From NCBI GenBank assembly GCA_905116865.2, contig CAJHNH020004602.1:1209378-1273377 (forward strand): a DNA stretch of 64,000 nt. Reading direction: 5' to 3'. Shown in pieces: positions 1 to 10,900 of the stretch. Numbering within the stretch: position 1 is the first letter of the stretch; each line of letters starts with the position of its first letter. The notes below the pieces were generated by a model that saw only the letters and a program-made list of their open reading frames with translations, was not told where the DNA came from and searched no databases. A program made the position numbers and the translations under genes. The stretch comes from Candidula unifasciata. Its lineage: Eukaryota > Mollusca > Gastropoda > Stylommatophora > Geomitridae.

Positions 1-954
1 ACTGAGGGCAATAACTCATGTAGCAGCTATGTGTTTCCAGCAAAGTGGCATCCTACACATCATACAACAATTCCCTGTCTCAGTGGGCCGCTAGTGAGGA
101 ACAGTGCCTTATGTCACAGAGACTGCCGATGATTTGGAAATAATTACCATTATAATAGGAAGTTGCTGTGAATTTTTAAATCTCACAGTATGCAATGTTT
201 TTTTAACAAATCAGAAGGCTTCATGTCTTCACCACAGTAAGAACGGTGACTGATGCCTTCTTCATCACTTAGTCTCCTGCAGGCAGGTGAAGTAATCTAG
301 GAATGTGTGGTAACCAACAAATTAAAACATTATCACTGTATCTCACTGTAGTGTTCGCCTCTAATTGCTGACTGGGTAGGGATATCTCCTCTGTTGTTTA
401 TATATGGTGCTATATATATGGTCATTTGTTTTAATCCATGCATTTATCAAAGAGAGGTTGGTTCTTCTGGGCCAGAATCAAAATATAATCTCCAAAGGGA
501 CAATGTTACAGAGCTCTCCTTCCCCTTTCTAGTTCATAACCCAGTTGTGTATGTGAGATCATTATTGAGAATTTACATCATGGAGAAATCAGATCATGAT
601 TCCACATAGCACATGCTGACCTGTGTGTGGCTCTGGGGTCAACCCTGTCTCAGCAAATAATTTCCAAAATTGTTTGGGAAGGAAAGGCAATGAGTCAGAG
701 AACTGGCCACGTCACTTTACTAGACATGGCCTAGAATGTGTGAAAGCCAAACACTTCAGATCCCAATGGCAGATTCTGCTATCTTTATTTAAAGTAGCAT
801 TCCTCAACTGAGAAATAACAGTATGATTTCTGAATCTAGTGTGGTGCTTTACTTTTAAGATAGGTCATAATGACACAATAATACACATGTGGCTGCACCC
901 CCCCCCCCCCCCACACACGGTTTATAGTAATACAAGCTTGTCCTCAGGTATGCA

Positions 955-1360
955 TAGTTTTCTTCTCAGCTTCACCGGCTGAAGCCCCAATTATTTATCT
1001 ATTTCTGGACTTTAGACTTGTTTCAGGACTTGAGTGTTGCCCGCACTTGTTTTAGAGTAGTATTTACAACTGATAATCTGCCATCTGGTGTGTTGTTTTG
1101 CTTCTGACATGGATCCCAGTAAGACAACGATTCACACATAGCTGTATCACAAGCTTGTCCTCGGGTATGCGGATGGCATTCTTCTTCTTACCATTCACAG
1201 GCTGTAAACTCCTTGTTGTCTGTCCACTTCAGGACTTTTTGTCTTGTTCTAGAACTTGAGTGTTGTATGCACTGCCATTTTACAGATCTGGTTTATTGGT
1301 GTGCAGACTGCTGGTTCCTTGCCTCTCAGGCAAATGCACTCTGAAGGAAACACTCGATCC
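955..1360 (-). mobile_element. Two partial Rep-A copies in tandem
   Basis: Fragments at about 957-1050 and 1178-1360, both minus, each preceded on the plus strand by CAAGCTTGTCCTC-GGTATGC, indicating a local duplication. Confidence 0.65.
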
Positions 1361-1379
1361 TATCAATTTTGGCCAGGTT

Positions 1380-2820
1380 CATGGCAGGGAATGGGTATTG
1401 AGCAGATTGACCATGGTGTTGTTCTGCATGAACCTGTAACTCTAAATCAAAAGTCACCTCTCATTTCATTGAATATTATCCTTATGCTATGAGAAAAATA
1501 ACGGGAAATTCGGGCCTCAAAGAAGCCAACAGTCTATCCCGATATCTTATAGCATGGTGCTTGTTGCATAAACAGAATTTGTCCCCATTGAATATATATA
1601 ATAAACAGTAAGCAACAATAAACAGATTTAAAACAATTACTTCAAGAAAAACTACATGCAATATCTAGTTACAGGAAGCAAAGTTGTTTAAAATAATAAG
1701 CTATCTTTATTATTCATCTGATGATTTGAAAAAATGTGAAGTGAAAAAGAAGTTTTCTATTAGACAGGTGAGAAAGGTACTGATTTCTAAGCATTAAAAA
1801 AAAGTAAAAGGGTTAGCTACCTTAATGATTATAACATTTTTATCTCCACCTATCAGGGGACATCAGGGGATAATTATAGAGGCTAGAACCTTAAGGGCAG
1901 GTAACCCCTGATAAAAAAAAAGATATTATTTCTCTGGAGATTGTCTTTCTTGGACAGGCCATGGGATAGTGTTTACACCTGTTGATTGGAGGTGTCAGTG
2001 GACTGATCTGGACCAGGTGTCACAGCAACTGACAGGTAGCAGATGGGGAGGAAGTTATGAAGTTGTCAGGGTCACACAAAGCTATGTCCAGCTTGGTGGA
2101 CCCTGGGAATGTAATCAAGGCAAGGCAGATGTCTAATCATTCATCCTGATAGACATGTGCTTAGTGAATACACTGTACACCTAGTAGTGGAGTTTGACAT
2201 CCCTTGAATGAGAGTTGTTTAGGATGGGAAAAAACAGGAGCTTAGGCAACTGTATAAAAACAGACAACTCCGAGCCTAGAAATTGAGACTCTGCCACAAC
2301 AGCACGACATTGCTGTTGGCTTGAAACCTAAGCTTTGTGGCATGGTGCTTTGATTCACCTGGAAAATCAAGATTATTTTCACATTTTATTTCCTGACAGG
2401 AATCTTAATTGTCATTTTGCTTCAGTGTGCATTTACCCTTTTAGAGTACTTCTTAGTGCACATTTCTCCTTTTCAACAGGCAGCTGTCAAATCTCTCTAT
2501 ATTCTCAATTATCCCCCATCCCACACACAAAAACAAAAAACAAAAAAAATTCTTCCATGTTGTACTCAGCTTAAAATGGGTACCAGGAAAGATGGAAAAA
2601 TCTGAACAATGAGGACACAAACAATATACTGCGTAAATTACTACAAACATTGTTGTGTATTTTATTATGTGCATAAATGCTATAGAATTAACATCAACCT
2701 ATAGAAGCACACAATTTTAATCCCTTTTTTTTTTCTAAAATAACAATATTATACTGTCTCTTGTTACACTGTAGTCTCAACAAGGAAGTCTAAGATAAAC
2801 CATGTGATTCTTCTGTTTAC
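1380..2820. other. No gene seen
   Basis: AT-rich, short frames without similarity. The only pattern is a nearly repeated TATCAGGGGACATCAGGGGA near 1850. Ends at the TTAA MITE. Confidence 0.5.
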
Positions 2821-2959
2821 TTAACTCTTTGAGTCCCAGCGGGTTTAGCATCACAGGCCCAAGGGGTAGTCTAGAGAGACGTAAGATCGGTGCATCATTG
2901 GGGCTTCTAAGTAGGAATTTATGAATGTATGATGCGTTCCTTGGGACTCAAAGAGTTAA
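2821..2959. mobile_element. 139-bp TTAA-flanked MITE (piggyBac-type)
   Basis: Ends are perfect 18-bp inverted repeats TTAACTCTTTGAGTCCCA (2821-2838) and its complement (2942-2959), each with TTAA outermost as expected of piggyBac target duplication. There is no coding capacity. Confidence 0.85.
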
Positions 2960-3154
2960 TGGGACTGTCCTGAGCACTATTAATCAAACTTAATGTAAAG
3001 ACTGTGCTTACATTTTATTACAATATTACTAGGTAGTTTACCCTCTTTTGCGATCTCTTTTGAATACATTTTATCTACTTTCCTTTCAGTATCATACAGG
3101 TAAAGGTTGGGAAAACCCAGTATTTTACTGTGCTTACTTCTCTAAACATTCTAA

Positions 3155-3370
3155 ACGTTTGCCAGTTGTAAACTTGGGAGGAAAGTTCTGGCTGTCCGTC
3201 CACTTCTGGACTTTGGCCTTACTCCAGAATCAGAGTTAGGCAAACACATCCGCTTTACAGATCTGACTTATTTGCATGCAGATTGTTGGTTCCTCACCTC
3301 TCAGACAGATGCACTCCAACTTTGAAGTAAATATCCCTACTTAGTTAACTTTCACAACATTCTATTGGGG
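3155..3370 (-). mobile_element. Rep-A copy, partial
   Basis: Plus-strand GTCCACTTCTGGACTTTGGC and CAGATCTGACTTATTTGCAT match the family; the head is cut at a 26-bp poly-G run followed by (TG)n at 3367-3407. Confidence 0.75.
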
Positions 3371-3964
3371 GGGGGGGGGGGGGGGGGGGGTGTGTGTGTG
3401 TGTGTCTATTCTTTATCTTCTGATAAAAAGAGTACATCTCTATTTAGCCTTAGCTTGACTAAGCACATAAATAGCATCAAGTACTGGAAACTGACATGGG
3501 GAGAAAAATGTTGCTAATTTCATCAACTATAACAGTTTCCCTAACTTTTCTTGGCTGCAGCGACTTTTTTCAATTAAAATCTGTCCACAGCGCCCTAACC
3601 TAAGTAAAAGTATGACTATTCGTGTCTTGGTTAAATTAATTATAAAGCTTTTACAATATTTCCCGGCGCCATTGTAGAAAGGTCGCGGCTCCCCGTGGCG
3701 CCGCTGCGCACAGTTTCGGAATCACTGAACTATAACAATAATGGAAACACATAGTTCTCTGATGACACATTTTTATTAGTTGGTGGGAAAGCCAGTATGA
3801 CACAAAAAAACTATAGATGCCTCAGATGCAAAAGAACTGTCAACTGATTGGTTGAACCTAAGGTAATGTGTGTAATCTGAACAAATTCACTCATTAAATT
3901 ATAAGGATTTTCTATGTAAAAATTTTGTTACTTTCAGTAGCTATGCAATTTTTAAAATAATAGT

Positions 3965-4675
3965 AGGCACTACAATTTCGGAAATTTGCGATCTTTTCGA
4001 CAATTTCCGTTACCATAGAAACCGTTTAAAACTTGTTTCGGAAATGTCGGCTGGGGTTTCGGGATGGGTCCTAATCTCTCATGAAATTTTGCGATTGGTG
4101 TGGTTTTCACCCACTCTTAATAGCTGAAAACGGCGGGAAGGAACTCGATTAACAGCGCATGTCTACGAAAGCCGGACGTTCTCTGTTTTTCTTTAGTCAT
4201 CAGTTTGATTGAAAATTGCGGTAAATTCGAGGTTGGCTTTAGGCTTTAACTGTTACTGTACCTGGTAATGCTAGTTATAATTGAATTCTCTGTCCAATTT
4301 TACATTTGTGTATAAAAAAAATTTTCTGGTACGTGGCTAGGTAGATGTACAGTGACATTTTTTAGGCAATCACATGCGGCTGAGTGAGCTGAGTCTCACT
4401 GCCTGCCATCTTGTCCAATGACAGTCCAATGTCAACAAAGCCGATACAGAACTGCGCAGTAGGTTGCGCAGTGAAAAACTTCTTGTTTCTGGGTCACAAG
4501 TTTTAGCGGCTGTTTCTTACATCTCATCTCCACAAAAACCTACATATCTCAGCTCAGAAATGACATACAAGCCTAAATGAGGTACCATTAGAAAGAGATT
4601 GTTTACAGCTATCTAACTGTGCTGGTTTTATTGGTGTAGAGGGCATTTTAAAAATTTCACTGAAGTAGCTAATAA
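3965..4675 (+). repeat. Dispersed repeat Rep-C, copy 1
   Basis: About 700 bp shared in the same orientation with 55018-55720 at high identity, e.g. GGTTTCGGGATGGGTCCTAA and AGCCTAAATGAGGTACCATT. No ORF, no clear terminal inverted repeats. Confidence 0.85.
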
Positions 4676-4832
4676 TAGCTGTTGCCAAAACATCAGCTAT
4701 GGGTTATGAAAGTTATTACCCTGCTGATAGCCGAGATGTAGCAAGAAGCTAAAGGGATGTAATTAACAACACAGAACAGTAACAGAAAATTACCAAAGTG
4801 GTCTTAGAAAGCAACACAGGAATAAAATAAAA

Positions 4833-4835
4833 TTA
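4833..4835 (-). other. TOP3A: Alternative TOP3A stop codon just past exon 29
   Basis: TAA in frame if the intron after exon 29 is retained. The nearest AATAAA on this strand is at 4632-4627, inside a dispersed repeat also found at 55 kb, so it is not convincing as a dedicated poly(A) signal. Confidence 0.4.
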
Positions 4836-4843
4836 TGACTTAC

Positions 4844-4953
4844 CACCAGTACTTTCATCTGCCCACTGGAAAAAGTTACAAGACTGATCTCGTGGCTTGC
4901 TGCATCCATAAAATTGTCTGCCATTGTTAGGGCCTTGTTTTTGAACAGTTAAG
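4844..4953 (-). CDS. TOP3A: TOP3A exon 29: GRF zinc finger 2
   Basis: Encodes [19 protein letters not shown] and [17 protein letters not shown]. Acceptor TTCCAG. The edge at 4844 is followed by GTAAGT, a consensus donor; if it is not used, the frame reads two more residues and stops at TAA (4835-4833). No downstream CCHC-knuckle exon was seen in 1-4840, so the true last exon may be this one or lie outside the window. Confidence 0.92.
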
Positions 4954-7900
4954 CTGGAACACAATTCAAATGCTGTTTAGAATGAGACTTTTCAACAAAA
5001 TGGAGCAGACTATAACATTACTGCATCTGGGTGTGATAATTTATTCATTCAATGCATCAGCACAATCAATATTTATGAAAGTAGCTTGGCAGATCCTGCC
5101 CAGAGAGAAATGTCCAGTCTAGGTAGACCAGGCACTACGATGTCAGGCCTTTATTACCTTGATTATCTGTTAGAACAGCACTCGTAATAAAGACCGCTCA
5201 ACATGTACATATGAACAATACTGTTTAGTATTTTTTCCACATAAAAAAATATTTTTCCTAATTTTTGATTGATTGGCACTTTCACGTTTTTTCAAATGTT
5301 ATATTGCGCTATGAGGAGGCACGGACTCACAGCCCATGGTGATTCTAGCAAAACCTGCTTGCATTAAGAAAAGTCTTCCACAATGATAACATGGGATTTC
5401 AGGACCATTGTTGTCAACATTTGTGTTTAGTCTGTTTCTTCTCAGACACTCAGTTCTCATCCCTTCTCCAATCATTTCTTTCTTCATTCCTATTCCCTTC
5501 CTGATGTGCCTCCTCCACACAACATGGTCCATGGCATTTTTTCCCCATGAATCCACCTCAATACCTGTGTCATTCATGCCCCGCTTGCACATGTCCTAAT
5601 ATTGCAGTAGAGGTCAGCCTAGATATCTTCACCAGTCTTTAATTCAACATAAAGGACGTCCTTAGGGACTTGTAATGATGCTATAAATAGGGATAACGTC
5701 AGGGGATGACTGGCATAATTGGGTAAGTCCCTGATAAAATGGGTTTCACAGAGATATGGTGAAAAGACAAGAGTGAGTGAGTCACGTGTGAATGTGAGAT
5801 CTGGGGGATTGAGAATCAGGTGGTCATTCGGTGACTGGGCCCCAGACTGGAAGGATGTGAAGGTGAATCTGTGAAGGTGAATCCAGAATGAAGAGTGCAC
5901 GTGGATCTGAATCACAGTCGAATGAATGTTAGCGCTGAACGATTAGACAGGCAGCGCTATTGAATGATCATTTAGGCCAGCCGTTGTGTTACACGGTTTA
6001 ATTGTTGAGCCAGCCGTGTACATGCCAGTGTCCATTGTCTGAAGCATGTCTGGAGCATTAATGCGTGAGCAAGGCGAGATTGCTAGAATGGCGTAAGTTG
6101 GTTCATCTGTTGATTCGTGTCTTGTGCTACAGTGACAATAAACCTATGAAATGTGTCAGCTGGTGTCGACCGTCATTTGAAGTTGTGTGGCCGTGGAGAG
6201 AAATGCCGTCTGGTTAGAATGAGCTGTGACCTAACACCTAGACAACAGAGTCAGTGTTGAATCTGCACTAGAGAGATCAAGTGTGGAAGAGACAGTACAT
6301 TCATTACAGGACTCTACCATCCTCAGATAGATATCTGATAGATATTGCACAAGTGATGAAAAAGGCCATTCAGTAAGTACAAAAGTTACCCTTTTTGGGT
6401 AAGGTAAGTACGGACAATGTTCTCTGAGGAGTTGGGGAAAAAAAGATCAAGGACTGCAGTAGCCGAACAGATGTTTCAAGAGAAAAGAACAGTCCCAATA
6501 AAAAGTAACACCCATATAAACGATGACAACGAATAATTAAGCATATGTGACAACCACAAGTTTCGAGGATAATATCAAGAGATGGAAACAACAGACTCAG
6601 GGAGTGTACAACTGAGACGAGAGCAAAGAGTGTTGGAGATTCATTGCAGCCAATGTTGACTGTGGAGAGAGTATTTGACTGAATGATTATGACCAGCAAC
6701 ATCATATGAATCACTGTTATTTTAAATTTTTAAATCCAACATACCGGTGTTCAGATCACTCGAGTCATGTGCATTTAATCTGTGCATCTACCGGAGTGAA
6801 GTTGGTTTCAAGAATTTTCTCCCAACCTTGTTCTAAAGCACACTTCCATTATTCCTTTCCTCTCAGTCCCTTCTTCAAGCCCAGTCACCAGCAGATGTAT
6901 AAACACATATACACACACATGTGGTTATGTTATTTAACTTTGCAAACACTAAAAAGTGACAAGCACTGCATAAATTACAATTGTATTGCAGCCAAAATAC
7001 ATCACATTTAAATGGCTGGGGTCAACATCCGAGGACCTCTAGAGTCTCCAGTCTGTAACATGGTGTATGCTAGCATACAGCCATGGTACTTAGCTAACAT
7101 TCTTGTCAATCCAACCTGAGGGAACTGTTTGCTTGCTCAAAGAGCAACACCACTGGTTCTTTACAAAATGTGAATAAAGATAAAATGTCTGACTTCATCA
7201 CACCAGATCTTATCCCATCTGGCTTACTCACTCAGTCTGATTCTGCGGTGCAGCTGGTCACAGAGTTTTTCACAAAATATGAACTCCACAGTTCCACTGA
7301 TGACCTCTATAGGTCTTCTAAATAGCTGCACACATGAACCTACACTCTAAAACAAGTATATACTGGAGCAGTCAGGCCAGTCATGGAATATGCCTCCACT
7401 GCATGGGCTGCAGCAGCCAAGACAACAATGGGAAAACTGGACAAGGTTCAGAATATGGGATTAAGGATTGTTCTCGGAGCCATGAAAACCACCCCCATCA
7501 GAGAAATAGAAAAGATAGCAGATACCTAACCACTCGAACTCAGAAGACAATACAAAACTCTTTTACAGTATGAGAAATTAAAAAGACTTCAAAGTCACCC
7601 ACTGCATTTTAAATTTCAAGAGAGAACAAAAAACAGACTGAAGCGTCAGAGCCCCAACCACCTTGCTAGAGAACTGTACAGACAGCACCAAGATCTGCTT
7701 GAAAGAGATGTTGCACTGTGCGAAAAACTTAGGCCAGAACCATGGACAAACAAGCCAGAGAAAGCAAATGTAGTCCTAAAGGTACCAGGAATCACTTCAA
7801 AAGATGCCCAGACGGAGACACAACAGAGAACCCTGGCTCTTGCTATGCTTGATGAGAAGTATCCAAACACCACTTGGACTCAGGTTTTCACCGACGGCTC

Positions 7901-10900
7901 TGCTACAGATGCAGTCAGAAAGGGGGGTTGTGGAATTTACATTAAACCCCCTTGCAGTAGAGCAGAAACTCTCTCTCTACCAGCAGGTGACATCTGCACT
8001 AACTTCAGAGCTGAGGCAACTGCTCTCCTCTCTGCAGTCCAACATCTCATCACTCAAGAACACAGAGGGCACCAAATTGTTATACTTAGCGACTCATTGT
8101 CTGTTCTCCAAGCACTATCCAGCAAAAAACAAGACAAAATAATTGCTGATCTAAGGAACAACTTTGGCTTACTCTCCAAGGAAGCAGAACTGGTCTTGCA
8201 GTGGATACCAGCCCACTGTGGTATTCAAGGAAATGAGAGAGCAGATGAGTTGGCAAAAGCTGGGAGTAATCTTCCACAACCTCATCCACCACACAGCTAC
8301 AAGGAAACCAAAACAGCGCTAAAGCAGTCTTTCAAGCGGGAGTGGAGAAGGCAGAATGGAGATTACAGACCAGAGAGTGACAGCATAAACAAACTCAACA
8401 GGAAAGAACAAACATCAATTCTTAGACTTCGGACTGGACACTGTGGTCTTCGAGCACACTTGTACAGGATAGGCATAAAAGAATCTGCTGCTTGTGATTG
8501 TGGAGCAGAAAGACAAACCCCTGAACACATACTGCAGTACTGCCCTTACCTCTCCCAGCAAAGACTGTGGATCTGGCCCAAAGGAGCTACATTGCAAGAG
8601 AAGCTATGGGGGACCGGTGGCGACCTTAAACGCACAATCCTATTTGTGACCCAGACGGGACTCAATGTTTAGCATGACTGATATCGAACGCAGAAGAAGA
8701 ACCTACACTCTGGGAATAAACCAATGACCTTAAAAGCACAAGGCCCTAATTTTATAATTTCACAATGGAGACCCAAGATACCCTGATCCAGTAACTAGAT
8801 AAGGCTGACTCATTCAAAAATGTGGACTTACAATTTTGCTGGGAGCCCGCATTTGCACTGTACTTCAACTGCCTCGCTTGTAGATGGTCTACTGCCTGGA
8901 CGGTGTTGGGGATGGTTGAAGCTGTTTCTGTTGTATATATCTCTTGTATTGTCACTAGAGAAAAATAAACAATGAATTAACTCCTACACGCCCAGTATTT
9001 TCTTCCAGGGTCAACTTAGGATTGTCAGTCTCACTGAAGATTTAGGGAAAGTTAATTTCAAGTTTTTATTTTTAGTGGACATGTGAGAAAAAGGTATATT
9101 TGTTAAATCTAATACAAAATTGAAGGTCTTCAATGTGAAGTCTCACCCAATGACATGATAATATAGCAAAAAGACTACTAGAGATCCTGGGGAAAAGAAG
9201 AAAGGGTAGACCAATGAAAACATTTATAAAAAGACAAGTAAAGTAAAAGTAAAGGTCTCTTTTCCACGCCTTAAGGCGTATAGGGCTAGACCTTTTTTTT
9301 TTTATAGGCCAAACGGCACAAGATGGGTGATGTGGTCAGCATCACGCCAGCCGCCTTTACTTTCTGGGACTGCACCCGGTACCCACTCAAGGCTGGGTCG
9401 AGTCAAGGTCATTTTTTTAAAAAGTCCGGCTCCACCAGGAAGCGAACCAACGACCTTCAGATCCGCAAGCGAGCGTCTAGCCGCGAAGCCAAAAGTTTCT
9501 TCTAAATGGTGTGATATAAATGGAATTAAAGAGTGGCTCAATACAAAGCTGCGTTAACAGAATGACCAGGAAGCTACATGATCAGCTTCAGAATTGAAAT
9601 TATAATGAGGTTAAAGTAGACAACTTCTGACGAAAGAGATTTTGATTTTGAATAAGTCCACCTAGGAAATTGACTATCAAGTTTCAGTTCACTTTTAAGA
9701 TAGGTATTTCACCAATAGTCGGCTCTGTGGCTAAGTTGATGCGAACGCTTTGTAATGCCGGGATCGATCCCAGCTGCGGACCATGCACCTTGCGTTGGTT
9801 TCGACAGTGGTATCAAAGAAGCTGACCGTCCAGAAAGCAATGGCAAACTACTGGACGTAAATTTGCCTAGAAAATGGGGTTGGTTCTGCAACGACCTGTA
9901 AAGGATATGCAACTAACCTAATTTCACCAATCCACAGAAGCAGTTATGATAGAAAAACCAAAGGAAAGAAGTGAAGAATGCTGCTGCAAAATTTTAATAT
10001 TTAAAAAAACTGGTATTTTTTATTTTTTTTTAAAGATTTATAATTAAAATTAAAGATAACTTGAACTTACCTTGTAGTTGGCTGCTGGGGCTCATTCTCA
10101 TCAGCCCAAAGGAAAAAATTGCAATTTGTTCCATTCTGTCCCGAGCACTTGTAGAACTGGCGACCTGGTACGTTTGCATGCAAGTAACACAATAAAAAAT
10201 GCACATCTTGTCCTTAATTAAACCCATCTCTTAAAAAACAGATTCATATTTTCTAGATATCTCCATTAATTTTTCACTTTTCTAAACATCTGCAGTATTT
10301 TTTCACTTGTTTTGTAATATCTGTTGTAAAAACATCCATCAAGTTTCCCACTTTTTCTTAATATCCCCAATAGCTCTCTGCTATCTTTCATCGCTGGACA
10401 TTTAAATAGTAATCCTATGGAGAAATGGGAAGCAGCAGGACTTCACAGATGCCAGGATACACAGTAGGAGGCCAGTGATGCCTTTCTTATTCCCCACACT
10501 CCTTTCATTGTCAACATATCCCGCACCTACCTAACGATAAGGTGACACCAATGTATACAATCAGAAAAACAAATCTTGCCACAACTTTGTCTTCATTTTC
10601 ATTCTAAAAATGACAGCTAAAGTGTATATTATACCCACTAACTGTTCAACCGAGCTGTGATATTCTTTCAGCAGACATATCTTCAGCAAAACTGGTTTGG
10701 TTCAGGTATGCTTTCCTAATTCAATCCAATGACTACCACACGCTTGGCTACTTTAATCGTACCAGCTGCAATCTCAACTCGGAGCTCACTATAACAGTAA
10801 AATGCAACCTTTGAGATCAATGTAGCCTGAAGCCATCTCCCGTTCATTTCTCTGTTTCTTTAAAGGAAACAACTATATAGTGCTCAGGGTAAATTCTGAC

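Noticed and set aside
5619..5915. 98-codon minus frame ending in [16 protein letters not shown]
   Set aside because: Only the last 16 residues have meaning and they belong to the adjacent LINE fragment; the rest is chance open frame.
9932..9961. Candidate missing TOP3A exon encoding CFCGL on the minus strand
   Set aside because: Phases do not fit exon 27 or 29 and the in-phase reading hits a stop. The exon at 8832-8954 fits exactly.
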